Source: Cloacibacterium sp046296655
GTDB lineage: Bacteria; Bacteroidota; Bacteroidia; Flavobacteriales; Weeksellaceae
Reading direction: 5' to 3'
Length of the DNA: 41,933 bases
NCBI GenBank assembly: GCA_046296655.1
Contig: JBKBLE010000020.1
Coordinates: 1-41,933, forward strand
Of the stretch, positions 30,173 to 39,322 are shown in pieces (the stretch's first letter is position 1; every line of letters begins with the position of its first letter). The position numbers and the translations under genes were made by a program. The notes under the pieces were generated by a model, which searched no databases, was not told where the DNA came from, and worked only from the letters and a program-made list of their open reading frames with translations.

Positions 30173-32791
30173 TTAATTTTTCAATCTCTGCTGTAATAAT
30201 TTGGCAACGGTAGAAGTCCAGCCAGTTTGGTGAGAAGCTCCTACTCCACGACCATTATCTCCATGGAAATATTCGTAGAACATGATGTAGTTTTTGAAAT
30301 GTTCGTCGTAATTAAATTTATCTACATTTCCGTTGAAAGCACGTTTTCCTTCTTCATTTTTAAGGAAAATATTAGAAAGTCTTCTGCTGAGATTTTCTGC
30401 AATTTCATTTAGATTCTGATAATTTCCACTTCCCGTAGGAAACTCCACTTTCAAACTTTCGTCGTAATAAAAATAAAATCGCTGAAGACTTTCTACAATT
30501 AAAAAATTAATCGGAAACCAAATCGGGCCTCTCCAATTGCTGTTTCCGCCGAACATACGGCTATCACTTTCGGCAGGCGTATAATGCACAACGTGATTGA
30601 TACCATTAATTTCTAATTGAAACGGATTTTTTTCATAGACTTTTGACATCGAACGAATTCCAAATTCACTTAAAAATTCTTTTTCGTCTAACATTCTATT
30701 CAGAATTTTGGTCAATCTCGTTTTTCTCAAAATACTCATGAGATGTTTTCTGCCTTTTCCTTCTACATCCCAATGCGAAACCAATTTGGCTAGTTCGGGT
30801 TTATTTTTTAGAATCCAGTCCATTCTTTTGGTAAAATTAGGCAGTTTTTGAAGCATTTCGTGTTCTATTACTTCTACCGCAAACATTGGAATGAGACCTA
30901 CAATACTTCTTAATTTTAGAGAAATTCCAGTTCCGTCGTTAAGTTGCAATACGTCATAGAAAAATCCATCCTCTTCGTTCCAAAGTCCATTTTTACCATC
31001 TCCCAAATTTTCCATTGCTTCTGCAATGTAGAGATAATGCTCGAAAAACTTAATCGCCATATCTTCATAAACAGGATTGTAAAGCGCCAATTCCATTGCA
31101 ATTCTCATCATATTGAGGGCAAACATTGCCATCCAAGAAGTTCCATCAGCCTGTTCTAGGTATTCCCCGTTTTTGAACTGCATATTTCGGTCAAAAGCAC
31201 CAATGTTATCCAACCCAAGAAATCCACCTCCGAAAACATTCTTTCCGTTTTTATCTTTTCGGTTTACCCACCACGTAAAATTGAGCAACAATTTCTGAAA
31301 AACGCTTTCTAAGAAATGAATATCTGGTTTTCCATTGATTTTTTCATCGATTTTAAAAACTCTAAAAGTGCTCCATGCGTGAACTGGCGGATTGACATCT
31401 GAAAAATCCCATTCATACGCTGGAAGCTGACCGTTAGGATGCATGTACCATTCTTTGGTCAATAATTGCAATTGATTTTTGGCAAAATTGGGGTCTAAAA
31501 TACTAAAACTCACACAGTGAAAGGCTAAATCCCATGTTGCAAACCACGGATACTCCCATTTATCTGGCATAGAAATAATGTCTTTGCAATTCATGTGTTT
31601 CCATTCTACATTTCTTACATGATGCTCAAAATTCCTTTCCACTGGGAAATTTGGATCGCCATTTAGCCATTTCCCAACTTTATAATGATAAAATTGTTTG
31701 TTCCAAAGCAATCCTGCAAAAGCTTGTCGCTGCACATTTTTTTCATCTTCGCAGTTAAAATCTTTTTGAATTTCGTCATAAAATTCATCCGATTCTTTTT
31801 TTCTTACTTCAAAAACCTCATCAAAATCAAAAAAAGCGTTCTCCATTTTATGAGGAGACATTCTGAAATCAAAAGTTTTGGTTTCGCCACCTTCTAATTC
31901 TGTATCGATTACAAAAGCAGCTTTCGTTCCAAATTTTTTAGGATTAACTGTGTTTTTTTGATGAACGATATGATCGTTAATTCCATCTTTAAAGTATTTA
32001 TTTTCAGATTTTTTTCCGAATAATTTTTCGGTATTGGTTTCATTTTCACAGAAAAGAATTTTCACGGATTTGTCACGAGAATAAAGTTTTTTCATGCCCA
32101 AACTCTCATGTTCTATTTCTATTTGACCACGATGGCGCGTTGTAAAATTAGGTTTATAAGAATTATAACCCCAACTCCAATTATTTCTGTACCAAAGTGT
32201 TGGCAAAATCACCAAAGGTGCTTTTTCTGAATTTCGGTTGGTGACGGTAACTCTGATTAAAATATCATCATGGTGAATTTTGGCATATTCTATAAAAATA
32301 TCAAAATATTCATTTTGGTCAAAAATTCCCGTATCTATAATTTCATATTCTGTTTCCTTATTGCTTCGTTCTGCATTTGTCTTGATTAAATCTTCGTAAG
32401 GAAAGGCATTTTGCGGATATTTGTACAGCATTTTCATGTAAGAATGAGTAGGCGTATTGTCTAAATAATAGAAAATTTCTTTAATGTCTTCGCCATGATT
32501 TCCTTGATGGTTACTCAGTCCAAAGAAACGCTCTTTGACCATTTTATCTTTCTTGTTCCAAAAAGAAAAAGCGAAGCACAAACGTTGCTTGTCATCAGAA
32601 ATTCCCGCGATTCCTTCTTCTGCCCATCTGTAAGTTCTGCTTTCTGCATCATCATGACCAGTTGCTTCCCAAGTATTTCCATCAAAGGAATAATCTTCTC
32701 TTACGTTTCCCCACTGTCTATTGCTTACATAAGGTCCCCAAGTTCTGTAATTTATATCTTGTAATCGTTGTTTTTCAGCATTCATAACCAT
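30173..32791 (-). CDS. GH63-type glucosidase (MGH1-like)
   Basis: 872 aa, ATG start (second ATG two codons on). The protein has no signal peptide. It starts with the conserved RTWGPYVSNRQWGNVREDYS, which I know from bacterial proteins annotated as glucosidase in the MGH1/GH63 group. Later blocks include PDKWEYPWFATWDLAFHC, GGFLGLDNIGAFDR, EQADGTSWMAMFALNMMRIA and WRGPIWFPINFLI, the (alpha/alpha)6-barrel signatures with acidic residues in the pocket. It would remove glucose from alpha-glucosides or glycans in the cytoplasm. The linkage specificity is unknown. It stands alone, on the opposite strand to DUF2851 and metH. Confidence 0.88.
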   Translation of the reverse strand: MVMNAEKQRLQDINYRTWGPYVSNRQWGNVREDYSFDGNTWEATGHDDAESRTYRWAEEGIAGISDDKQRLCFAFSFWNKKDKMVKERFFGLSNHQGNHGEDIKEIFYYLDNTPTHSYMKMLYKYPQNAFPYEDLIKTNAERSNKETEYEIIDTGIFDQNEYFDIFIEYAKIHHDDILIRVTVTNRNSEKAPLVILPTLWYRNNWSWGYNSYKPNFTTRHRGQIEIEHESLGMKKLYSRDKSVKILFCENETNTEKLFGKKSENKYFKDGINDHIVHQKNTVNPKKFGTKAAFVIDTELEGGETKTFDFRMSPHKMENAFFDFDEVFEVRKKESDEFYDEIQKDFNCEDEKNVQRQAFAGLLWNKQFYHYKVGKWLNGDPNFPVERNFEHHVRNVEWKHMNCKDIISMPDKWEYPWFATWDLAFHCVSFSILDPNFAKNQLQLLTKEWYMHPNGQLPAYEWDFSDVNPPVHAWSTFRVFKIDEKINGKPDIHFLESVFQKLLLNFTWWVNRKDKNGKNVFGGGFLGLDNIGAFDRNMQFKNGEYLEQADGTSWMAMFALNMMRIAMELALYNPVYEDMAIKFFEHYLYIAEAMENLGDGKNGLWNEEDGFFYDVLQLNDGTGISLKLRSIVGLIPMFAVEVIEHEMLQKLPNFTKRMDWILKNKPELAKLVSHWDVEGKGRKHLMSILRKTRLTKILNRMLDEKEFLSEFGIRSMSKVYEKNPFQLEINGINHVVHYTPAESDSRMFGGNSNWRGPIWFPINFLIVESLQRFYFYYDESLKVEFPTGSGNYQNLNEIAENLSRRLSNIFLKNEEGKRAFNGNVDKFNYDEHFKNYIMFYEYFHGDNGRGVGASHQTGWTSTVAKLLQQRLKN

Positions 32792-32897
32792 TATTTTTTA
32801 AAATAACATAATGCGAAGGTAGAAAAAAATAAAAACTATAGAATTTCATTTAGATTAATTTTTTCAATGACAATTTCTTATTGTGAAAAAAATGATA

Positions 32898-32905
32898 TAG
32901 CTTTG
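32898..32905 (+). promoter_or_regulatory. Putative -7 box of the metH riboswitch transcript
   Basis: TAGCTTTG matches TANNTTTG. Predicted start near 32912, about 25 bases before the riboswitch P1 helix. A TTG at 32881-32883 is closer (14 bases) than normal for a -33 element. Confidence 0.45.
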
Positions 32906-32936
32906 CAAAAGATTTGTTCTTTCATATAATCGAAAT

Positions 32937-33043
32937 GTTATCAAGAAAGGTGGAGAGATTAGACTCTGTGAAACCTTGGCAACCTATCGCGTTTCTGAAA
33001 CGAGAAAAGGTGCTACATTCTACTCATTTTTGGGATAGATAAC
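32937..33043 (+). promoter_or_regulatory. SAM-I (S-box) riboswitch
   Basis: The P1 strands are GTTATC (32937-32942) and GATAAC (33038-33043). Between them are the S-box core segments AAGAAAGGTGGAGAGA, GTGAAACCTTGGCAACC and AAGGTGCTACATTC, in canonical order. The aptamer binds S-adenosylmethionine. A hairpin with a T-rich tail follows at 33054-33078, so high SAM should stop transcription before the split metH genes. This is a leader RNA, not a protein. Confidence 0.92.
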
Positions 33044-33053
33044 ACATAAAAAC

Positions 33054-33078
33054 AGTTGATTCCCTCAACTTTTCTTAT
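33054..33078 (+). terminator. Expression-platform terminator of the SAM riboswitch
   Basis: AGTTGA (33054-33059) and TCAACT (33065-33070) pair around TTCCC, followed by TTTCTTAT. It lies ten bases after P1 and 30 bases before the start codon. Confidence 0.65.
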
Positions 33079-33107
33079 AGCATTTCATTTTTTTTAATCA
33101 CATTGAA

Positions 33108-34118
33108 ATGCAAAATAGCGACATACTTTATCAAAATTTACAGCAAAGAATCCTTGTTCTAGACGGAGCTATGGGAACGATGCTTCAGCGATATCAGTTT
33201 ACGGAAGAAGATTATCGTGGCGAAAGATTTAAAAACTGGGAATCTCCATTGAAGGGAAACAATGATTTACTTTCTCTCACTCAGCCTCATGCTATTGAAG
33301 CGGTACACAGAAAATATTTAGAAGCGGGTGCAGACATCATCGAAACCAATACCTTTTCTGCGACTACCATTGCAATGGCAGATTACCACATGGAAGATTT
33401 GGTGTACGAACTGAATTATGAATCTGCAAAAATTGCAAGAAAAGTTTGTGATGAATTCACGGCTATAACTCCAGATAAACCAAGATTTGTAGCAGGTTCT
33501 ATTGGCCCTACTAATAAAACAGCATCTCTTTCTCCAGATGTAAATGACCCTGGTTACAGAGCCATTACTTTTGATGAGTTAAGGATTGCTTACAAACAAC
33601 AAGCAGAAGCACTTTTAGATGGCGGTTCTGATATTCTTTTGGTAGAAACTATTTTTGATACTTTGAATGCTAAAGCTGCACTTTTTGCCATAGATCAAAT
33701 TCAGGAAGAAAGAAAAATTCAGATTCCAATTATGGTTTCTGGAACCATCACAGACGCGTCTGGAAGAACTTTGAGCGGACAAACTGCTGAAGCATTTCTG
33801 ATTTCGGTTTCTCATCTTAATTTATTGAGTGTCGGTTTTAATTGCGCTCTCGGTGCAAAACAATTAACGCCTTATTTGGAAACCATTTCTAATAATTCTG
33901 AATTTTTCATTTCTGCTTATCCAAACGCTGGTTTACCGAATGCTTTCGGGCAATATGATGAATCTCCAGAATTTATGGCAGAGCAAATCCGTGAATACGC
34001 AGAAAAAGGATTGGTAAATATTGTGGGTGGTTGTTGTGGAACAACTCCAGAACACATAAAAGCGATTGCAGAATTGGTGAAAAATTATGAACCAAGAAAA
34101 ATCAATGTGATAATTTGA
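33108..34118 (+). CDS. metH: Homocysteine S-methyltransferase module of split methionine synthase
   Basis: 336 aa, ATG start. It equals the N-terminal homocysteine-binding barrel of cobalamin-dependent MetH. MGTMLQRYQFTEEDYRGERF is the start of the barrel, and the zinc cysteines are in FNCALGAK (about 246) and GGCCGTTPEH (about 309-310). It ends just after the barrel, so it needs the second protein encoded 71 bases downstream to receive methyl groups from cobalamin. Two-gene MetH is common in Flavobacteriia. It is controlled by the SAM-I riboswitch. Confidence 0.93.
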   Translation: MQNSDILYQNLQQRILVLDGAMGTMLQRYQFTEEDYRGERFKNWESPLKGNNDLLSLTQPHAIEAVHRKYLEAGADIIETNTFSATTIAMADYHMEDLVYELNYESAKIARKVCDEFTAITPDKPRFVAGSIGPTNKTASLSPDVNDPGYRAITFDELRIAYKQQAEALLDGGSDILLVETIFDTLNAKAALFAIDQIQEERKIQIPIMVSGTITDASGRTLSGQTAEAFLISVSHLNLLSVGFNCALGAKQLTPYLETISNNSEFFISAYPNAGLPNAFGQYDESPEFMAEQIREYAEKGLVNIVGGCCGTTPEHIKAIAELVKNYEPRKINVII

Positions 34119-34189
34119 TGATGAGTTAATGCGATGCTTTTCACAAGCATTATCTTATTTTCAAATTAACTAATTATCTCATTTATAAT

Positions 34190-36844
34190 ATGAAATATTT
34201 AAAACTTTCGGGTCTAGAACCTTTAATTATAACTCCAGAATCCAATTTTATCAATATTGGAGAAAGAACCAATGTAGCAGGTTCTAAGAAATTTCTCCGA
34301 TTGATTAAAGAAGAAAAATTTTCTGAAGCTTTAGATATTGCTCGTCATCAAGTAGAAGGAGGCGCACAGATTTTAGACATTTGTTTTGATGATGGACTTT
34401 TAGACGGAAAATATTGCATGGTTAAATTCTTAAATTTAATCGCCTCAGAACCTGATATTTCCAGAATCCCAATGATGATAGATTCTTCAAAATGGGAAAT
34501 TTTAGAAGCTGGTTTGCAAGTGGTTCAAGGAAAATGCGTAGTGAATTCCATCAGTTTAAAAGGTGGTGAAGAAGAGTTTATTCGTCAAGCTAAAGCCATC
34601 AAAAGATATGGTGCTGCGGTAGTTGTAATGGCTTTTGACGAAAATGGACAAGCCGATAATTACGAACGCAGAATAGAAATCTGTAAAAGAAGTTACCAAA
34701 TTCTCACAGAAATTGTGAAATTTCCTGCAGAAGATATTATTTTCGACTTAAATATTTTCCCAGTTGCAACTGGAATGGAAGAACATCGCAGAAACGCGTT
34801 GGATTTCATTAATGCTACAAAATGGGTTCGTGAAAACTTGCCATATGTTTCGGTTTCGGGTGGTGTTTCTAACGTTTCGTTTTCGTTTAGAGGAAATGAT
34901 ACGGTAAGAGAAGCGATGCACTCGGTTTTCCTCTATCACGCCATCAAAGCGGGAATGAATATGGGAATTGTAAACCCTGCAATGTTAGAAATTTACGACG
35001 AAATTCCTAAAGATTTGTTGGAGCTGGTAGAAGATGTAATGCTGGACAGAAGAGATGATGCTACCGAAAGATTATTGGATTATTCTGAAAAACATAAATC
35101 CGTAAAAAAAGAAAAAGTAGAAGATTTAGCATGGCGAAATCAGCCTTTGCAAGACAGAATTACTCATTCTTTGGTAAAAGGAATTGACCGTTTTATCGAG
35201 GAAGATGTAGAAGAAGCCCGAAAAATTTCAGCAAAACCTTTGGATGTAATCGAAGGTAATCTAATGACAGGAATGTCTGTAGTGGGAGATTTATTCGGAA
35301 GCGGAAAAATGTTTCTTCCTCAAGTTGTAAAATCTGCGAGAGTGATGAAAAAAGCGGTGGCTTATCTTCAACCGTTTATAGAAGCTGAAAAAGATTCTAC
35401 ACAAAAAGCCAATGGCAAAGTATTGATGGCAACGGTAAAAGGCGATGTTCACGACATTGGTAAAAATATTGTGAGTGTGGTTTTGCGCTGTAACAATTAC
35501 GAAATTGTAGATTTAGGAGTGATGGTTCCAGCCGAAAAAATTATTCAAACGGCGATTGAAGAAAAAGTAGATGTGATTGGTTTAAGCGGTTTGATTACAC
35601 CAAGTTTAGACGAAATGGTACATATTGCCAATGAACTAGAGCGTCAAAACCTCAATTTCCCTTTGATGATTGGTGGTGCCACAACTTCTAAAGCGCATAC
35701 TGCTGTAAAAATCGATCCGAAATATAAAAATGCTGTGGTTCATGTAAATGACGCTTCCAAAGCAGTTGGTGTAGTAAGTTCTTTATTGAGCAATAGAAAT
35801 GGAGCGTTTATTTCTGAACTTAAAGCAGATTATGCCGATTTTCGTGAGAAATTTTTAAACAGACAGGTTGACAAAGAATACATTTCGATAGAAGAAGCGA
35901 GAAATCAAAAATTCAAAATCGATTGGGAAAATGAAACCATCTCTGAACCTAAAAATTTAGGTATTCAATTGATTGAAAATCAAGATTTAGAAGAATTAAT
36001 TCCTTATATTGATTGGAGTCCGTTTTTCAGAAGTTGGGATTTATTTGGAAAGTATCCTCAGATTTTAGAAGACGAAATTGTAGGAGAACACGCAAAAGAA
36101 CTTTTTGCAGATGCTCAAAAAATGTTGAAGAAAATCGTGGATGAAAAATTATTAACTGCAAAAGCAATTTTCGGAATTTTCCCTGCCAATTCTAATGAAC
36201 AAGACGATATTGAACTGAAAAATGGTGAAGAAACATTCACTTTCAGAACGCTTCGTCAGCAACATAAAAAATCTGATGGCAAAGAATATTTGGCTTTGAG
36301 TGATTTTATCGCTCCAAAAGATTCTGGAAAACAAGACTACATCGGTGCTTTTGCGGTGACTACAGGTTTTGGAACCGATGAATTGGCTCAAAAATATGAA
36401 GCAGAACATGATGATTACAATGCCATTATGGTAAAAGCGTTGGCAGACCGATTGGCAGAAGCTTTTGCAGAATATTTACACAAAAAAGTAAGAACTGAAA
36501 TTTGGGGTTATTCTAGTGATGAACATCTAGAAAACGAGGATTTAATTTCTGAAAAATATGTAGGAATTCGTCCAGCTCCAGGTTATCCTGCTTGTCCAGA
36601 CCATTTAGAAAAAACTACGATTTGGGATTTACTAAAAGTGAAAGAAAACATAGGATTAGAACTGACAGAAAGTTTGGCAATGTTCCCTACAGCTTCTGTT
36701 TCTGGGTATTATTTTGCCAATCCTAAAGCAAAATATTTCGGAGTAGGAAAAATTACAGAAGACCAACTGAAAGATTACGCCGAAAGAAAAAATGTAGATT
36801 TGGAGTTGGCTAAAAAATGGTTATCTCCTAATTTAGCGGATTAG
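34190..36844 (+). CDS. metH: Methionine synthase, folate/cobalamin/activation domains (split MetH)
   Basis: 884 aa, ATG start. Order: pterin-binding barrel (FINIGERTNVAGSKKF at the start, about 20-280), helical cap (about 300-400), cobalamin-binding Rossmann domain with GDVHDIGKN near residue 419 (His is the lower cobalt ligand) and GLSGLITPS, then the SAM-dependent reactivation domain with RPAPGYPACPDH near 793. It carries out methyl transfer from 5-methyl-THF to Co(I) and reactivation of oxidised cobalamin. It lacks the homocysteine barrel, supplied by the gene just upstream. Same transcription unit under SAM control, with metF downstream to supply 5-methyl-THF. Confidence 0.95.
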   Translation: MKYLKLSGLEPLIITPESNFINIGERTNVAGSKKFLRLIKEEKFSEALDIARHQVEGGAQILDICFDDGLLDGKYCMVKFLNLIASEPDISRIPMMIDSSKWEILEAGLQVVQGKCVVNSISLKGGEEEFIRQAKAIKRYGAAVVVMAFDENGQADNYERRIEICKRSYQILTEIVKFPAEDIIFDLNIFPVATGMEEHRRNALDFINATKWVRENLPYVSVSGGVSNVSFSFRGNDTVREAMHSVFLYHAIKAGMNMGIVNPAMLEIYDEIPKDLLELVEDVMLDRRDDATERLLDYSEKHKSVKKEKVEDLAWRNQPLQDRITHSLVKGIDRFIEEDVEEARKISAKPLDVIEGNLMTGMSVVGDLFGSGKMFLPQVVKSARVMKKAVAYLQPFIEAEKDSTQKANGKVLMATVKGDVHDIGKNIVSVVLRCNNYEIVDLGVMVPAEKIIQTAIEEKVDVIGLSGLITPSLDEMVHIANELERQNLNFPLMIGGATTSKAHTAVKIDPKYKNAVVHVNDASKAVGVVSSLLSNRNGAFISELKADYADFREKFLNRQVDKEYISIEEARNQKFKIDWENETISEPKNLGIQLIENQDLEELIPYIDWSPFFRSWDLFGKYPQILEDEIVGEHAKELFADAQKMLKKIVDEKLLTAKAIFGIFPANSNEQDDIELKNGEETFTFRTLRQQHKKSDGKEYLALSDFIAPKDSGKQDYIGAFAVTTGFGTDELAQKYEAEHDDYNAIMVKALADRLAEAFAEYLHKKVRTEIWGYSSDEHLENEDLISEKYVGIRPAPGYPACPDHLEKTTIWDLLKVKENIGLELTESLAMFPTASVSGYYFANPKAKYFGVGKITEDQLKDYAERKNVDLELAKKWLSPNLAD

Positions 36845-36902
36845 TTTCACTTAGATTTGACTACGCCGAAACTTCGTTTTCGCAGATTTTCACAGATAAA
36901 AA

Positions 36903-36968
36903 ATGTTCCGTAGGAACATAATATGTGAAAAAAAAATATAGATAGTAAAAACGGTGCTCCGTAGGAGC
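36903..36968. repeat. Pair of related short hairpin repeats
   Basis: ATGTTCCGTAGGAACAT (36903-36919) and GCTCCGTAGGAGC (36956-36968) share the core CTCCGTAGGA/TTCCGTAGGA, with compensatory changes that keep the palindrome. That argues the fold matters. I recognise the pattern as frequent in Chryseobacterium-type spacers. Confidence 0.55.
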
Positions 36969-37012
36969 GCAATGTTAAAAAAATAAAGATTGTTACGTGC
37001 GCATATTTGCGT

Positions 37013-37085
37013 GAGCGATTGCAGTGGAAATCCTTTTTTTGCTAGGAAAAAGCTTTGGCAAAAAAAGATTGCAACGGAAAGCGCG
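37013..37085. repeat. Intergenic repeat with duplicated 14-base arms and central hairpin
   Basis: GATTGCAGTGGAAA (37017-37030) and GATTGCAACGGAAA (37067-37080) differ at two positions and lie 50 bases apart. Between them TTTTTTTGC (37034-37042) and GCAAAAAAA (37058-37066) are perfect complements. It seems to be a non-coding interspersed repeat of this lineage. Confidence 0.5.
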
Positions 37086-37200
37086 GTTTCATAAAAATAG
37101 CTTGGATTAAGTTTTGGATTTTTATGGAACACGCCCAAAATAGAAAAAATTAAAATATTTAAAAAATAGGAACAGATTGCTTCGTTCCTCGGAATGACAT

Positions 37201-38163
37201 ATGAAAGTTACAGAACACATACAAAACGCCAACGGAAAAACACTTTTTTCTTTTGAGATTTTACCACCATTAAAAGGTCAAAATATACAGTCAATATTTG
37301 ATGCGATTGATCCATTGATGGAATTTAATCCTGCATTTATAGATGTTACGTACCATCGTGAAGAATATGAATATGTAGAACGAGAAGATGGACTCTTGGA
37401 AAAACGAGTAGTGAAAAAAAGACCGGGAACCGTGGGAATTTGTGCTGCCATTCAGAATAAATATGGTGTAGATGCGGTTCCTCATATTTTGTGCGGTGGA
37501 TTTTCTAAGGAAGATACCGAAAATTTCTTAATTGACATTGATTTTTTGGGAATTCATAATGTAGTGGCTTTAAGAGGAGATGCGGTGAAAACGGAAACCT
37601 ATTTTAAACCAGAAAAAAATGGACATGCTTTTGCCAAAGATTTGGTAGAGCAAATCGTGAAAATGAATCACGGAACTTATCTAGACGAAAGTTTAGAAAA
37701 TTGTGCCTGTACAGATTTTAACATTGGTGTTGCTGGTTATCCTGAAAAACACATGGAAGCAGCCAGTCTGGAACAAGACATTTACCACCTCAAGAAAAAA
37801 GTAGAAGCAGGTGCAGATTATATCGTGACGCAAATGTTTTTCGACAATCAAAAATATTACGATTTTGTAGAAAAATGCAGAACTTCTGGTATTAATGTTC
37901 CTATTATCCCAGGATTAAAACCAATTACTACCAAGTCTCAACTGAGCATGATTCCGCATCGTTTCAAGGTAGATTTGCCTAACGAGCTGGTGATTGCCAT
38001 TGCTAAAGCAAAAGATAACAAAGAAGTAAAAGAAATTGGCATCAATTGGTGCATTCAGCAGAGCAAAGATTTAATGAAAAACGGCGCTCCTGTTCTTCAT
38101 TATTATTCTATGGGAAAAAGCGAAGTGGTAAAAAGAATTGCTTCTGAAGTGTTTAAAGACTAA
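37201..38163 (+). CDS. metF: 5,10-methylenetetrahydrofolate reductase
   Basis: 320 aa, ATG start. FAD-dependent TIM barrel, of typical bacterial length (about 290-320). Signatures: FSFEILPPLKG with the catalytic Glu, DVTYHRE, VALRGDAV, the FAD-binding region GVAGYPEKHMEA, and DYIVTQMFFDN with the Gln/Phe that contact folate. It makes 5-methyl-THF, the methyl donor for the split MetH encoded upstream. The stop codon overlaps the end of the convergent GNAT-like gene (38160-38163). No own promoter box was found; read-through from metH across a repeat-rich spacer is possible. Confidence 0.96.
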   Translation: MKVTEHIQNANGKTLFSFEILPPLKGQNIQSIFDAIDPLMEFNPAFIDVTYHREEYEYVEREDGLLEKRVVKKRPGTVGICAAIQNKYGVDAVPHILCGGFSKEDTENFLIDIDFLGIHNVVALRGDAVKTETYFKPEKNGHAFAKDLVEQIVKMNHGTYLDESLENCACTDFNIGVAGYPEKHMEAASLEQDIYHLKKKVEAGADYIVTQMFFDNQKYYDFVEKCRTSGINVPIIPGLKPITTKSQLSMIPHRFKVDLPNELVIAIAKAKDNKEVKEIGINWCIQQSKDLMKNGAPVLHYYSMGKSEVVKRIASEVFKD

Positions 38164-39314
38164 AGCATTTTATGTCTTTCAAACGGAAGATTTCGGTCAA
38201 AAATATAACGATAAGTCGCGAGTTTTCTCGTGACTTTCGTTTCTAAATTTTCGGCAATTTTTATCATTCTTGGATTAAAATCTCCAATCCATTGCATTTC
38301 GTAATCACTATAATTTCTGGTTTTTCTGAAATATTTTGTGCCTTCCCAAATCATAAATCCATCGATGCCTTTTCTTTGCCATTCTGGAACAATTCCGAAA
38401 ACCAAGCCAACCATTTTTTTATTTTTTATAAAAAATTTAGCCAGTAAAAATTTCAACTTTTCTAACCAACCCAATTTTCCATTCAGGTGTTTAAACCATT
38501 GATTCAAATCTGGAATGTTAATCCACATCGCAATCGGTTTATCATTTTCATAAATGAACCAAGAGATATGTTCATCTAGAATAGGTTTCATGGTTTGAAA
38601 CATTTTCAGCACTTTTTTCGCTTCTATTTGCTTTCCTTCACCATGATTCGCCCAGGCTTTGTTGTAAATTTCTGCAAAATCATGCGCAAATTTTTCCAAT
38701 TGATTTTTTTTTCCAATGAACTGCTTTCAAATTTGGATTTTTGGCATTCATTCATGACCATTCATAAAAACTTGTGAAACCTCATCGTAGACTTTTCTTC
38801 CGTAACACGATTGATTAAAATAAATCTGAAAACCATAATTTTCAAACAATTTTTGATAATATGGCGCATGAAAATTCATCCCGTACAACGGTTCATGAAA
38901 ACCGTCTATGAGCAAACCCCAAAACTTGTCTCGCTCCCCGAAATTTATCGGCCCGTCCATTGCTTCCATTCCGCGTTCCTGCAACCAATTTTTACAAAAA
39001 TCAAAGATGAAATTTGCCGTTTCTTGGTCATCGATACAATCAAAAAAACCAATTCCACCAGTTTTTAACTTTTGTTCATATTTTGGATTGATAAAAACCG
39101 CAACTTTCCCTACTGTTTGATTTTCTGCATTTTTAAAAAGAAATCTTTCACAAGTTCCATTTCTGAAAAATTTATTTTTGTTGGGATTAAAAACCTCTTC
39201 AATATCTTTATCTAAAGGGCGAATGTAATTTTTCTCGTTTCTAAACAAACGAGCTGGAAATTCTAAAAATTCTTTTTGCGTTTCTGGCGAATTAACGAGA
39301 ATAGATTTCAGCAT
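38160..39314 (-). pseudogene. GNAT-like protein gene interrupted by two compensating frameshifts
   Basis: The frame 39314-38748 (188 codons, ATG start) and the frame 38699-38160 (179 codons) are in the same phase but are separated by two in-frame TGA codons (38748-38750 and 38727-38729). The second frame begins with TTG and no leader, so it is not a separate gene. Adding one A near 38750 and removing one A from the A9 run at 38704-38712 gives an uninterrupted protein with GHEMNAKNPNLKAVHWKKNQ across the join, about 384 aa. It resembles full-length Flavobacteriia GNAT-fold hypothetical proteins (MDGPINFGERDKFWGLLIDG, IAMWINIPDLNQ, GIVPEWQRKGIDGFMIWE as the acetyl-CoA loop). Either a real pseudogene or a pair of sequencing indels. 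Confidence 0.8.
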
Positions 39315-39322
39315 ACATTAAA

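Larger units (their letters stand above)
32792..33107. other. Divergent intergenic region with metH leader
   Basis: 316 bases without a protein gene. The plus-strand half is filled by promoter, SAM-I riboswitch and terminator. The part next to the glucosidase start (32792-32880) is AT-rich with no motif I would call. Confidence 0.7.
36845..37200. other. 356-base repeat-filled spacer between metH and metF
   Basis: No gene. It is a mosaic of repeat words: CGCAGATTTTCACAGAT (36882-36898), two short perfect hairpins, a 73-base element with two near-identical arms, and the CGGAATGACA word before metF. If metH and metF are co-transcribed, all of this is in the mRNA. Confidence 0.6.
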
